Source: Lactuca virosa (lineage: Eukaryota > Streptophyta > Magnoliopsida > Asterales > Asteraceae). From it: a stretch of 64,000 bases of DNA. Below, piece by piece: positions 1 through 12,805 of this stretch. A program made the translations under genes and the position numbers. Below the pieces are notes generated by a model, which made no database searches, was not told the DNA's origin, and was given only the letters and a program-made list of their open reading frames with translations. Numbering within the stretch: the first letter of the stretch is position 1; every line of letters starts with the position of its first letter. Where the stretch lies: contig CAKMRJ010005523.1 in the NCBI GenBank assembly GCA_928212115.1, positions 109,839,332 to 109,903,331 on the forward strand, read 5' to 3'.

Positions 1-362
1 CTTAGAGGCCTTGGACGAATTCTTATGGGTTTCCCCATAGATTTCATCCACTCCAACTTCTATGGAGTCAATTAGCCCATTTATGCAACTATCTTATAAT
101 TACAATATCAGTCCCCCAAGTTTAGTTAATCTCTTTTAGCCACAAAATTAATTCTTATTAATTCTTTACTAATATTAATTAAACAATATGATTTCTCTTT
201 TAATATATTATTCATATAATATATTCATAAATCATAATTAATCCTCTTTCTCCTTAGTTCATCCTATCAGTTGCTATGGTGAAGGCAACCCAAAAGGACC
301 ATGCTCACAATCGGGTCAAGTACATACCAAAATAGTTATGGGCTTAGACACCTAATCCAACA
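1..362 (-). repeat. Element B 3' LTR (partial)
   Basis: Near-identical to 6980-7337, including the inverted terminus tccaaca at 356-362. The rest of the LTR lies to the left of the window. Confidence 0.9.
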
Positions 363-373
363 GTCTCCCACTT
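363..373 (-). other. Element B polypurine tract
   Basis: On the minus strand this reads AAGTGGGAGAC directly before TGTTGG. The same tract precedes the 3' LTRs of elements A (7881-7891) and C (55095-55105). It is the expected plus-strand primer. Confidence 0.8.
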
Positions 374-3300
374 GGATAAGTCTAATAAGTATTCTGCGTA
401 TGACTTCAGAACCTGATCAGCAATCGTAGCATTCAAAAGCCGCTGTCAACTCTGATCTTATCAGAAGCGTGTCCTTTAGATAAGGGATCATATATTCCTC
501 CATTCTTGATATCGTATGAACTGATACATGGATTTAAATCATACTATCTGTTCACGTGTTGTTTCCCGACTTCAGATTTATGACGACTGACAACAGACTA
601 CAATTGAACACATCAACTTATTCCCGGCTTGGCCAAGCGCTTAGGGTGTCATCACTAAATCATCGAGGGGCCCACAAATATCGCTTTTATCCCACATTGG
701 GTAAAAGGAATGGATAAACTTCGACTCAAATGCTCGCTTGTACCTACTCATCAAATCACACACAACAATATGTTTTATAACACCAAGTTACTGGTGCGTT
801 TACATATTATCAATGTGTAACCGACTTGCAGAATACAACTCACACATCTCAGTTTCAAGAATACAAGATATTATCGTCTCACCAATCACTCGTGATAAAA
901 TCCATGAAGCGATCCAAGTGAGCGTGGGTTTAATCCAATGCTCAAACCATATTCATAAGCACTCATGAACGTTGCAGCACACCTTTGCTATGTCTAATAC
1001 ACTTTAGACAATCTACAAGCCAATTCATGACAATCTTCTTTCATACCTACTCCCAAAGTATGAGTGAGTGTGGAACATTCGAATAATCTTATTATTCAGG
1101 AAGTCAAAACATGCAAAGTGAAACACAAGAATAATGGAATCCAATATGGCCCCAAACTTTTGAGTATAAATAAAACTCCCTTTATTTAGTCACCATATTG
1201 ATTACACATTATTCATTGCATAATGTTTTGGATAATCAACTTATTACTTGAATTATAACAACAGTTGTCCCATGCTTCAAGCATGCCCACTCTGTTTACC
1301 TATGGTCCATACTTTGTGAAATAGATCAATTGAAAACATTTCCAATGATGCTCATTTCACAACTTCTAATCCTTATCGATAGTGTAAGAACACAAAATTC
1401 TCGCCACTACCAAAATATGTTAGATTCTAAAATTTTATGCAATTATCCTTTTGTAATCTTATTGCACAAAAGTCACCAAGACTTTGCCAATGAAATTACA
1501 AAGTGTTCTATTGGAGATTTTTACAAGACAATTCCATAGATATGAAGTCTCACATTCAAAGTACATTCCTTTGAACATCCTTCTTGCATAAAAGTTTCTA
1601 ATCTAGACTTAAATTCTTAACATCCAACTCCCAATATGGAGACATTTCCATATTTTCCATATGACAACTCATTCTAAATAGAGTCTTATCTATTCATAAT
1701 AATGTCAATATGGTCCATCCATTACTATACCTCCAACTGCTCACAAATGACCAATCCTTAGCAAACCTTAGATTGTCCTTGACAGTTGTTTAATTATTTT
1801 AGTCAAATCCGGTTCTAGTCCTTTTTCCCTCTTGATGCCCTAGGTATTTGGAAAATTTTAGAACAGCCAAATATTACAGCATATGCAATCGAACCTATAC
1901 CCGAAGCGTATGTGACACGATTCATAATGAAAAACGTGATACTTTACCAGTTTCTTGCTATAATATTGCCATATATAGGATTCCCATATGTTGAATCTTT
2001 TCAACATAACATCCATATATGTCCTTTGACTAAATTTAATTAAAATTTCTCGATCCAAGCCTTTAGATTTTGAAACGAAGTATAACATTCTCTCCCTTAA
2101 TTATAGCAAAATACCTTTTCAACCCCTGCAACTTTGCAAAGTGAAACTTTTGTTTTCTATAATTAATATTACTAACTTGCAACATAATAATCATGCTCCC
2201 ACTAACATGATAATTATTACTTTTACTAGCATAAAACTTATGCTCCCACTAGCTTTGATATGTACTCAGAAAACATCTGGACTTCTAAAAATCAATACTT
2301 ATTGATTTCCTTAATGAAGGTTCATATTTCTGATCCGAGATGCTATGATACGCCTTTATCCAAGCTTCTCAAATTTATACACCTTTCCTTAGATAACTCA
2401 CATGTGTGTCTAAACAATTCTAGAACTTACAACAATAAATCTCAAATGTTCAAACTAATTGCCAAATCTCACAATTCGAACTATGAAGAGGGATGCCATA
2501 ATCATAATCGAATTTGAGAATGCAATTTACACAATCGCTATCTCATTAAAATCTTCCTAGTGAAAGCGTTTCCTCACAATCATTTTCATGAAGGAGAGAA
2601 ACCTTATGACACTTAGATTTTATGGTGTATGTGTTCCTATCCATGTGAATTTGTCATAACCATAATCATAAGATAATGTTTGTGATAAATCCAAACTCTT
2701 ATGGACAGAACTTGTTCATTCTTTATTTCTTGCCATCAAGGGTTCCACCATTGCTTCCAAGTCTTCGAGCAGCTCACCCCTACCTATCAATGTACTTTCC
2801 ATTGATCAGGATGCCTTGCCTCTATTCAATCAATTAAGAACTCATAAAACTCATTTGCATAGTTGACTTAAAACTGGAATGGCACAGAAACAAAAAAATG
2901 TGTCAACACGATAGGTTACAAACCTCAAGTCGTGTGCTAGTGTTTAACAATAGGTTTACCCTTGATTAGTTCTTGAAACTTTTCAAGATCATTTAGACTC
3001 CCACTGACCTTTTGACATATAAGATTCTCTTGTCAAAAAAACATTTCTTGACAAAACAAATATTCAAGAGTTAGTGTAAGTCCTTATCAAGGAAAATACT
3101 ACACACAATTGGTCTTAGTTGGTCTTTGTCTTATCCAAGACATCACAACTTACCAATTTCAAACGTGCAAGAGCAAGAAAAAATTTTCCTACTTCACATT
3201 TGATGAGTGTGTTAAAATTTCTTATTAAGATGATATCACTCAAATCACAATCTTGGAGTACGACTCTAAGACTTGATTTTGGAACGAAGTATGATACACC

Positions 3301-4312
3301 TTTTGATTTAACCATTTCAACAATTGCCGATTCCTCTTCTTAGCCATACTAGTGTACTACGGTGTCCTTAGAGGATCAATTGTGATACAGTTTCAAAATC
3401 ACTAAGTTAATCATAAAATAGATACTTAAGTACTCTCCCATCTTTTCAGATTGGAGAAACTTTTATCTTTCTGCCTAATTGATTCTTCATATTCGTCCTG
3501 CTATTTATTGAAACCTTTTCTGCCTAATTGATTCTTCTTATTCGTCCTGCTATTTATTGAAACCTTTTCAACAAAAGGGCTTAGCGGCGCAACTTGTTGC
3601 CCGTTTGCCTTCTCATTCGTTGTATGATGATAACTAAAACATTTATATTTATTTATAATATTTCAAATATTTCGTAAAAAAAGTATAATCACATTTACTA
3701 ATCCTTTAGCAAATCATGACGAACATTTTATCGTTCTTTGTGGTGGACTTAACCAGTGCACAACATTGTGTACCAGATCTCATAGTCCTTCACTTAACTC
3801 ACATACTTATGTGAACAAGGAATTAGTCTTAATTTCCTAAATACGAAGGTTCTCATTCATCATACAATACCAGTTGCATGATTCCAAGTTTCTGTCCAAT
3901 TGAAACTTGGGCCGATGAGAATCTTTCCTTATTTGGTAAATTTCTGACATTACCACAAATAACATAACTAAGAATCAAATCCATTCACAATATTGCTAAC
4001 AATAGAAACATTCAAACACCAATTTTCATAAAATCCATCGCAAGGAAACATAAATAAGACAAAAACAAAATTTATTTTATTGCGGAAAAATCTTGTCCTT
4101 ACAATGCGATTACAAATGAAAACTATGTAAATATTATTTAGCAATCTATCCTAACTCTAAAGTAGCAGCTAAAAATCCAATCTTTGAATCATGCGATCGA
4201 AATCCATTTCTTCATGACCAGATTCAGCTCAGTTTTTTTTTTCTTTTAAGCTTCCTTTTCTTCAATCCTACAAAACACCAAATGTAATCTTATCACATCA
4301 TGTATTAAGAAT
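374..4312 (-). other. Element B internal region without recognisable coding sequence
   Basis: The part next to the 3' LTR (about 374-1110) resembles the 3' untranslated region of element C at 54420-55090. The remainder is AT-rich and full of stops in all frames; nothing over about 85 residues is open, and no copia pol motif (integrase HHCC, YVDD, RNase H) is visible on either strand. It may be a non-coding cargo region, as in large retrotransposon derivatives, or a pol decayed beyond recognition. Confidence 0.55.
3471..3568. repeat. Direct tandem duplication, 49-bp unit x 2
   Basis: Two adjacent 49-bp units each beginning ctgcctaattgattcttc and ending aaacctttt; I see one mismatch (position 3489 against 3538). 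It lies in the non-coding interior of element B. Confidence 0.9.
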
Positions 4313-5026
4313 CTACGAATAGGAACTTAATAGAGTTAGACAGTGGATTTTACCCGATGTAGAATCATACATTTTGACTCTCCCATCTCTTAGATCTCTC
4401 AGGTAGTCAAGGCAGCTTCGTGACCAATGCCCTTTCTCTTGGCAATAGAAACACACAGATTCTTTGAGAATGGCACAAGGGACTATCTCAGACTTAACCT
4501 TTCTCTTGCGTAGAGAAAACTTTTCTGGACTTCCAATGTTGCCATTGTCCATAGAAGGTTGAGACATTGATTTACCAGACAAATTTGCTTGACCAGTCTG
4601 CCAGATCATTTCTGATTCAGCAGCAACAAGCAAATAAGTCAAATCAATGAGGGTTATGTCTCGATACATCATATATTACTCTCTAATGAACTTACTATAT
4701 GATTCGGGAAGTGACTGAAGAACCAAGTCAACAACCAACTTCCTTGAGACATCGTCACCCAACATTCCCAATTTATCAATATGCAACTTCATATCCAAGA
4801 CATGAGCACATACAGACTTTCCATTTTTGTGTCTTTTTGCCAATAGGGCTTGAGTGACCTTGAACTTTTCAAGTCTTCGAACACGTGGGTCAGGGAGAAT
4901 TATTGGAGGAGGTAGAGGAAGTGAAGCATGATTTCCATTTCCACAATCCAATCGTGGAACATCATATTCATGTGGAAAACTTTTTCCAACGGATTCAGGA
5001 AGACCATAATTGTCAGACTTTGACAT
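4313..5026 (-). pseudogene. Element B gag-like protein with one in-frame stop
   Basis: A single reading frame of about 237 codons is interrupted only by TAA at 4676-4678. Upstream of the stop is a segment of the copia gag (UBN2-like) type, with the motif LQSLPESYSKF near its end. Downstream is a CCHC zinc knuckle (CFYCQEKGHWSRSC at about 4420-4460) that would bind RNA in the capsid. The N-terminal half seen in element C gag (the DGSNFNDWIRNIR region) is missing, replaced by a proline-rich stretch (LPLPPPIILP). No protease follows. I start the gene at the ATG at 5024-5026, which directly follows an AG splice-acceptor-like sequence, as in element C. The family is confident; whether the short N-terminus is ancestral or a deletion is unclear. 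Confidence 0.75.
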
Positions 5027-6527
5027 CTACAAAACGGGAGAAATTCAAGTTAGTTGATTGAGTCCTTAATAAAACACCCAAATGAGATATTAAGGCTAGG
5101 ACCCAACACAATATTCTACAATTTGGAAGAGGGATGCCGTAATCCAAATTGCAGAACATTTGAAGGTAGGTAAATGACGATTTACCAATTTCCACCATGA
5201 AAAACGAAAAATGAAAATTAAGTTTTAAATAAATTGAAACTCCTAGATCCTTTGAGATTCATTGAACTTTTCAATGGCATGTTTAAATCTCGAGTGTGCC
5301 CTTCGTTTGTGACTAGGATGCCGAGGATCACAAACAAGTCGTGGATAACCATGCAAATATACATGGTGCCCCCAATGTTACAGTCACCTAATCGACGTGC
5401 CGGTTAACCACACACGCTCCATCGATCTATGACAAACATCGAGTCACCCTTTGCCACCTTTGCTTAGAGCCCAATTAGTGTGCCGGTTAATCACACACGC
5501 GCCACTAATGTCTTAGCAAGGGTACAAAGTGTAATTTCATGGAATAGCACCAACTCCACATTTTTCCTAAAGCAACTAAGATTTGGGAATTTATAAAACA
5601 TTTAGTTACTTCGTATTTTATTATACTTATAGTGGAAGGTTGTATCCTATCCTACCCGTTCGGCTAACGACCCTCCACTAGTCAAGGGTGCGGTGGGTAA
5701 GAGTGGATACCCATTCAATCGCCATTTTATAGGCAATTTCCTTAAACACCCCTTAGAGACCAGCTTCGTGAATGAGGCCTACTAATTAATGGTAAGACTG
5801 ACTCTTTACTCATACATATATAATATTAGACTTTTAATTTCATATATAGTATAAGGGTGTATTTTACACTTTTAAAATACTAGGTGGTCTAATTTAATAA
5901 ATTATACTTTTAATTTAATTAAATATAAACTAAATCATTATGGATTTATTAACTCTCTTTTAATCATACACTTAATTAATTTAATAAAAACATAAGGGTG
6001 TAATTTGAACTTTTCAAAACTAGGGTTTCAGAATTTAATATTTCAAAATTAAACTTTTAATCAAAATATTCAAATTCCAAAACTTAAGGGCAAGTTTTGA
6101 AACTTTTCAAAACTATCTAGATCAAATTACAAATAATTAAAATTAATCAAATAATTGGTAATTATCTAAATTTGACCTAATTTAATTTTCACAAGATAAT
6201 CAAAATTACAAATAATCAAATCTTTATCTAATAAAACAAGTTATTATCTTAATTTTGACAATTATCTTTTATTTTGGTAAGGATAATCACACCAAATCAA
6301 TAAAAATCGGATTTTATTAATAAAAAACGTTTTTGGTAATTATCCCACAGCAAAATAGCTCTAAAACCCGAAAAATCTGGCATCTGATACTACGATTCGT
6401 CAAGTCAACAATGAACTCGTCAAGTAGCCTATGGACTCGGCGAGTCCAGCCTCCAGATCCAAAAAATTTCGATTTCCAGCTTTGAATAATCATGTAAAGC
6501 ATCAAATACATCAAACAAACAGCCTAG
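5027..6527 (-). other. Element B 5' leader
   Basis: Untranslated leader between primer site and gag. Several blocks match the leader of element C at 27400-28150, for example accctccactagtcaagg against its inverse, and the block around 5160-5380. It ends in a pyrimidine-rich stretch plus AG immediately before the gag ATG. Three ACTCG-type palindromic motifs lie at 6394-6447, the last being a perfect ACTCGGCGAGT. Confidence 0.6.
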
Positions 6528-6539
6528 GCTCTGATACCA
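6528..6539 (-). other. Element B primer binding site
   Basis: The minus strand reads TGGTATCAGAGC, complementary to the 3' end of plant initiator tRNA-Met. It sits one base from the LTR end, as usual in copia elements. Confidence 0.9.
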
Positions 6540-6540
6540 T

Positions 6541-7337
6541 TGATGGGTTTTAAGCACTACATCAATCCTATGGTGTACATGCAAACCCTAAAGCTTTAGA
6601 TCTAGTTTGTCTAATATACATGCAATAATCATCCAAAGCTCATAAACCCTAGAGCTAGCATATGATAAACGATATTAACATAATAAAAGGGTTTAGATCT
6701 TACCTTGATTGTTATGTAGCAATAACAATCACAAAACTCCTTGATCTTGACTCTTGAAAGCTTAGTGCCTCAAATGTTGCACCTCTAATGGAGTCACAAA
6801 CACCATGATCAACAAGATCACTTAGGAGAAGGAGGAGGAGGCACAAAAACCTCTAACAACCCTTAGGGATTACTTCCACACGTTTTTGGGGCCTTAGGGG
6901 TTCCTTATATAGTTAGTCTATTAGGGTTTTGAACTAGGAAACCCTAATATGACTGCTTAGGCCCTAAGTAGCCCATGGACTCCCTCCTTAGAGGCCTTGG
7001 ACGAATTCTTATGGGTTTCCCATAGATTTTGTCCACTCCAACTTCTATGGAGTCCATTAGCCCATTTATGCAACTATCTTATAATTACAATATCAGTCCC
7101 CCAAGTTTAATTAATCTCTTTTAGCCACAAAATTAATTCTTTACTAATATTAATTAAACAATATGATTTCTCTTTTAATATATTATTCATATAATATATT
7201 AATAAATCATAATTAATCCTCTTTCTCCTTAGTTCATCCTATCAATTGCTATGGTGAAGGCAACCCAAAAGGACCATGCTCACAATCGGGTCAAGTACAT
7301 ACCAAAATAGTTATGGGCTTAGACACCTAATCCAACA
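6541..7337 (-). repeat. Element B 5' LTR (797 bp)
   Basis: On the minus strand it runs from TGTTGGATTAGG to AAAACCCATCA. A TATA-like stretch (tatataag on the minus strand, about 6904-6912) is followed by CT-rich and AG-rich leader sequence. It is followed on its inner side by the primer site. Of the LTRs in the window it is closest to that of element A. Confidence 0.9.
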
Positions 7338-7342
7338 GAATT

Positions 7343-8678
7343 AAAACTACGCTTGCTGGCATCACTTCATGGAATTTATCACGAGTGGTCGCAAGACGAT
7401 AATATCATATAGTCTTTAAACCTAGATATATGGTTTATTGTTTGCGAGTTGGTTATGCATTGATAATGCGTAAACGCATCAGTAACTTGATGTTATAAAA
7501 CGCATTGTTGTGCATGATTTGATGAGTGAATAGTAAATGCATATAAGTCAAAGTTTATCTGTTCCTTTTATCCTATGAGGCTAAAAGCGATATCTGGGCC
7601 CCTCGATGATTTGGTTTAACTTATGTGTTGGGCCCGGTCAGGACTGAATTGATGTGTTCAATTATGTTCTATGTCAGACGAATCAGAGATCGAGAAACAA
7701 GCTGCTGGACAATAAGTATGACTATGTTCCATGTATTTGTCCGCACAATATTTTAAGAACGGAGGATTATACGATCCCTTGTCTAGAGGACGAGTCAAAG
7801 TTCGACAACGGCTTTTGAGAGCTACGATTGCTAATCAGATCCTGAAGTCATACTTGCATTTATAGTTATTAGACTTATCTAAGTGGGAGACTGTTGGATT
7901 AGTGTCTAAGCCCATAACTATATTTGGTATGTACTTGACCCGGTTGTAGCATGGTCCTTTTGGGTTGCCTTCACCAAAGCAACTGGACAGGTTGATTTAT
8001 GGGGAGAGAGGATATTATGGTTTATTAATATATTATATGAATAATATATTAAAGGAGAAATCATATTGTTTAATTAATATTGGTCAAGAATTAATTAAGA
8101 ATTAATTTTGTGGCTGAAAGAGATTAATTAAATAAAAGGGACTTGAATTGTTAGTTATAAGATAACTGAATTTGGGTTGTGGATCTTGTGGATTAAGGGA
8201 GTGGACGATTTTAAGGTGGGATCCCACTTAGAAATCGTCCAAGGGCCCTATTCCAGAAGGTTCTTGGAGCTGCTTAGGGCCTAAGCTATCCAATTAGGGT
8301 TTTGACTGAAACCCTAGCAACTCATCTATTTAAGGACCCCTAGGGCTGCATATTTCGGCTACCAGAAGAAACCCTAGAATTCCTATAGCCGAAATTGTGC
8401 CTCCATTCCCTCTCTTCTAGATTATCTTCTTTCCTTGGTGTTTGTAAGCCATTAGAGGTATTACACTTGTGATACTAGGCCCTCGAAGCTTGAAGATTCT
8501 TGCAACAATCAAAAGGTAAACATTTAAATTTGTTTTATATGTATTTCGATTTTGATATGCTAGATCTAGGGTTTGTAAGCTTTGGATAAAAATTACATGT
8601 ACAATAAAGAAACCTAGATCCAAAGCTTTAGGGTTTTGCATGTGCACATAGGAATGTTCTTTTACTCAAAACCCATCA
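7343..8678 (+). mobile_element. Element A: 3' end of a plus-strand copia element, split by element B
   Basis: From 7343 to 7880 the sequence is a copia 3' untranslated region, similar to 54570-55090 of element C (shared cacttcatggaatttatc). It leads through the polypurine tract AAGTGGGAGAC into an LTR. Its coding region must lie to the left of element B, outside the window. B inserted here in the opposite orientation. Confidence 0.85.
7892..8678 (+). repeat. Element A 3' LTR (787 bp)
   Basis: Begins TGTTGGATTAG and ends AAAACCCATCA. It contains a TATA-like tatttaag near 8328. It is the same LTR family as B and, more distantly, C. Confidence 0.9.
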
Positions 8679-9230
8679 GTTTCTATATGTGTAATGTGTT
8701 TACTATAAATATTATTTGTACATTACATGAAATCTCTTTCGGAAAATATGTTACTTATTTGAGTTATTGCTTGTTAACTTGAAAACTATTTATCATCTTT
8801 CATGTACATACATTTTGGATGAGAGACTATGAGCGTCCCTTATTATATCCATGCAGGATTTCATAATTAGGTGCCAATATAACGATTTTTAAGTATATTT
8901 CTAGATAATCCTGAGGTTGCACAAGTGAGGATAGCTACCATTTGTGTAGATATTTATGTAATTTTGTCAAAAGCATACCTTATACCTAAATATTATATAA
9001 AAATCGACACATATTAGTTTATTTTCTATAAGAAAAAAACAAAGATAATTATGAAATGTAATAAGTAATTCCATTCATCTATCACTCTACATTTAAATCA
9101 AACAAACTCTATGATGTGACAATCACTTACACTAGGTTAGTAATTTCTTAGAGCAAACTCCCATTTGTATATGTAAAAGACAATGTTGTCTACAAACAAC
9201 AGAGAAACATTTTATGATAAATATTATTAA
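8679..9230. other. Intergenic, nothing recognised
   Basis: AT-rich sequence right of element A. I see no open reading frame, terminal repeat or RNA gene. Confidence 0.5.
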
Positions 9231-9420
9231 CTAGGAGAAAACCCATGCTATGCAATGGGATGTGATTTTTTTTCATGTATGTGTGTTGCTTTCTGTTTTT
9301 ATTATTAAGTTTATAATGTTTACATGTTTCGTAACTGGACTTCCAATGTTGGTTTTATTGTTCATTTATAGTAGGGACGTCATTTTGGTTTTAAGTTATA
9401 TATAACTGAATTCAATTCTT

Positions 9421-9487
<67 letters not shown>

Positions 9488-10800
9488 GACCAAAGTGAAG
9501 GATCGAAGTTTATATTAAGGCTAGTGGACACATTAATACAAGTCTAACATTAGTTGATTAGAAACTAACAGCAATGCATGTTGTAGTAACTATATAACGA
9601 GTTAATATGGGAAGGAAATTTAATTTGATTTGTAAAGAAAACACATATGTGCTATTACTAAGGTGTCAAAAAGGTATCTAATATAAAATGACATATGAGT
9701 TCGGGTTATAAAGTTGTAAAGTGGTCTTTGATTCATGTTTAAAAGTGATAGTAGGATGAGAGTTATAAGTTAGCATCAAATAGTCATATACTTTAAAACA
9801 TTATCTACTTATAGTTTTAGTGGCTACACTTTAAAACATTAGTTGTCTATGTTGGAATTACTTTACAAAAACTTGGCATACTTTTGTTAAGATTTGGACA
9901 GTTCTACTGACGTTATGTCTTTTACCTAAATATTTTACATGGAAAAGATAGAAAAAGTCTCCTCTGTTTTGCTAATTCTTGGAACTTTTAAATGTACCCC
10001 AAATATGTAATGCTCGGTGTGAAACGTCTATGTCAGATGATGCTTTGCAGATTGTGTTGGCATTTTGATGTCTGGATTGGTTTTGGTTCATCGATCATTT
10101 AGTGAAATGATATTAGAGATGTTGTTTGGTTAAATATTTTGTGTCATAGTGTTTACCTGCAATGTCGTATGATAACATTCTAGCAGTCTTTGGCAGTTGA
10201 GATTGGGACGATGATGAAGTTGGATTTGGAGTTGGTACAGTCCGTTGTGGAATGTGTAGTGTTGGTGTATCTGGAACTGCTGATTACCTGAGGGGTGTTT
10301 CAATTTCAACGTCAATTATTGTAAAACGCACATTTTTAGCAGTTGAATTTTTTGTGATCTGTAACAGCCATTTCTTTTGTAAACATTTGCAATTCTGGAT
10401 GAAATCTGGCAATTTTTTTCTATTAGTTTGTCAATATTGTTGTATTGCCTTTCCTGATGTCATATCAGTCAACTTTTGGATTGTGTTATCGAATATGTTT
10501 GCAGTTATGGAGTCAGTGCGGTCCAAAAGTGTTGTAGAAAGTGTGTATCTGTTTGCATATGGATGTATATGTGGTTATTTTGAAATTAGAAGGTAAGTTC
10601 ATTAATGAAATTGATATCCATTTATTACTACATTTATTGTAATTATTACATTAAAATATTATATGAAATTTAATAAAATAAGAAAAACCCATAAAATGAC
10701 ACGTGAAAAAAAAATTAATTCAAAATAACCACAAAATGACATTTGACAAATTGAATGAGAGTGTGACATGTGACAAAAAATCTTTATTTATTAGAGTAGA
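9231..10800 (-). mobile_element. Helitron H1, non-autonomous, about 1.57 kb
   Basis: On the minus strand it starts TCTACTCTAATAAATAAAG, next to an A, and ends with a hairpin (CCCATTGC-ATA-GCATGGG, at 9242-9259), then TTTTCTC and CTAG followed by T. This is the plant Helitron layout: 5' TC, 3' hairpin plus CTRR, insertion between A and T, no target duplication. No Rep/helicase motif is visible, so it would depend on a partner in trans. The open frames inside it (about 10130-10600, both strands) match no family I know. The first about 220 bp of the element are shared with H2 in inverted orientation. Confidence 0.7.
9423..9482. repeat. (TA)n microsatellite in H1
   Basis: About 60 bp of uninterrupted alternating TA. 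Confidence 0.95.
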
Positions 10801-10953
10801 TTTTAACCCCAAAAACAAATTGAAAGGAGATCTAAAATGTATCCATTTGTTTCTTTAATATAAAAAAAATCAAATATCTTTCTATATTTTTTTTCTTATT
10901 TATCTTTTTATTTACCGGATCAAAACAAGTATCAAAATTAAAAAAATAGATTA

Positions 10954-11569
10954 AGGTTATGTTTGACAGACTAGGTGAAAAAGCTAGCTGGTAGCTGAAA
11001 GCTGAAAGTCTAGTTGGTAGCTGAAAAGCTAGCTGTTAGCTTATAAACTAACCGAAAAAAAATGACGTTCGGTAAAACTAACTGATAAGTTAGTTGAAAG
11101 ATATAAAATGACATAAAAGTACATTTAGAGGAATATTTTTTTTTATAATTAACTAAAGTTATGTTTAGCGCACCTAAGGCTGATAAACTAGCTTATTTTT
11201 CGAGTTTTTTTTTTAATTTTTTTTCCAAATACACCCTTAATTAATTATAAACATCATATTTTGCTAAATGTCCTTTTATGTCATTTTATATATTTTAGCT
11301 AGTTTATCAACTAATTTTTACCAAATGTCATTTTTTATCAAATAGTGTATAAGCTAGCAGTTAGTTTTTTAGATAACAACTAGTTTTTCAGCTAACAATT
11401 AGCTTTTCACTTAATACACTAAAAAAGCTATTCAAATTAGCTTTTCAAAAAACTAGCTTATAAAATAGATCATCTATTTTTTTTTTAATTTGCCAAACAT
11501 GACAACTAAAAAAAAAACTCAAAAAATAAGTTAGCTTATCAGCTAGTTGTGACGTGCCAAACATAGCCT
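10954..11569. mobile_element. MITE-like element rich in GCTAGCT motifs, possibly nested or fold-back
   Basis: The left end aggttatgtttgacag is an imperfect inverse of the right end ending gccaaacatagcct. Internally, many tagct/agcta stretches can pair across the element. A second left-end-like sequence (aaagttatgtttagcgcacc, from about 11157) suggests one copy inside another, or a fold-back structure. There is no coding capacity. I could not settle a target duplication; ttaa or taa is possible. Confidence 0.55.
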
Positions 11570-11570
11570 A

Positions 11571-12216
11571 AAAAGAGAATTAAATCATCCATAATGGTGA
11601 GATCAATGTGAAAGTTGAATGAGATGACAAATGAATTAAATTAAACTCTACCATATTAAGATGCCACATTAACATTCAATGAATTTGGAGTTCAATGACC
11701 ATTGAATTTTTCAAAGGGAAAAATGAAAGTTATTAATTCTTAAATATATACTATAAATTACCTTTTGTAATTTCTATAGAACTTAATATAGTTCAATACA
11801 TTATAGAAAAAAAATAATAAAATTATATGGAATATAAAAAAAATAATATGACAATCAATTGAATTCTATATAATAGAAAGATAAGTAGAAAGATTGGATA
11901 GAAAATATATTTAATTTTTTCTTAGAAAAATATTTAATTTTTCTTTCAAAATTTTTTACGAATTACCAAACTACAATCATGAGTACCATTTGGCAATGTC
12001 CTGCAACAAAACACCAACAACATAAAGGAACAAGTGAATCATTCGACCTCAGCATCATGAAATTAGACGAAAGAATGTTGAAACGCTCCGTGGGTAGTTC
12101 TCCTTTAATTTTATTAATTTTCAGTTGTCAATTCATTAAACAAAACCCACCTACATTGGGATTCTGAAAACGGTGGTTGACTGAAAGCACTATACATGGC
12201 TGCCATATGTTAAGTT
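11571..12216. other. Gene-upstream AT-rich region
   Basis: No gene recognised. It lies between the MITE and the leader of the PHD/GNAT gene and presumably includes part of that gene's promoter. I could not choose a TATA box. Confidence 0.4.
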
Positions 12217-12805
12217 ATGGAGCATTGTTCGGTCTCTCCGAAGCCCAATCCTTCCGCCACTTCTTCTGCTCACACACACACATACACACACTCAACAGTT
12301 TTGAGGAACGCGTGCTATGAATTGGTGATTATTTCAATGGTTTCTCGGTTCAAATTTGACCTTTTCTCTACCCATTTGTTATCTACCCCAAAGATTCCCA
12401 TAAATCTTTGAACCCTAGCTCCGTGGTTTTGTAATTGAACATGCAATCTGGAGATTGATCATGAATGTTGCTGCAAATTCCGAGCGATGCATGTGGTGGA
12501 GTCTGTGAAGGTATTTGTGAATTTCTATTTGATTTGTGTGATTATCTGAAGAATGTCGAACATTGCTATGAAATATTGCTGTTTATTTGCTGAGTTTTGG
12601 GAAATCAACAACAGGGAAGCTCTGTGTTCATCGAGGGTTTTGTTTGGCTGATTATTATTGAATTTGTTTGTAAATATTCAATATTTTATGATAATATTAG
12701 ATTTGTGTAATTTGAATTCAGATATCTTTCTGCTATAATCTAACAACAAATCACTACATTTATGTTTTCAAATTCATGAAATCCCAGAGGTGAAAGACAA
12801 TTAAA
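12217..12805 (+). promoter_or_regulatory. Probable 5' leader of the PHD/GNAT gene, with a likely leader intron
   Basis: Holds a CA-rich microsatellite (about 12270-12293) and higher GC content than the flanks. A consensus-like donor (gaag|gtatttg, intron from 12511) and a pyrimidine-rich acceptor (tttgaattcag, ending 12721) suggest an intron in the 5' untranslated region, which is common in plant genes. Exact transcript boundaries are inferred. Confidence 0.4.

Larger units (their letters stand above)
1..7337 (-). mobile_element. Element B: gag-only Ty1/copia-type LTR retrotransposon, cut by the window edge
   Basis: On the minus strand this runs 5' LTR (right side), primer site, long leader, one gag-like gene, about 3.9 kb without a recognisable pol, polypurine tract, and 3' LTR (left side, incomplete). 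The two LTR copies match closely where both are present, including the terminal TGTTGGATTAG. No protease, integrase, reverse transcriptase or RNase H can be read in the 4 kb between gag and the 3' LTR, which is where copia pol should be, so the element is probably non-autonomous. It sits inside element A: the sequence beyond its right end is the 3' region of A, and gaatt at 7338-7342 is the likely target-site copy. The matching copy lies outside the window. Confidence 0.85.

Noticed and set aside
3115..3343. Overlapping frames on both strands in element B
   Set aside because: Both are under 80 codons, show no pol motif, and lie in the stop-rich interior of a non-autonomous element.
10252..10596. 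A 114-codon frame in Helitron H1 and its 61-codon antisense neighbour
   Set aside because: No recognisable domain, no Rep/helicase motif, and located in a short non-autonomous Helitron.
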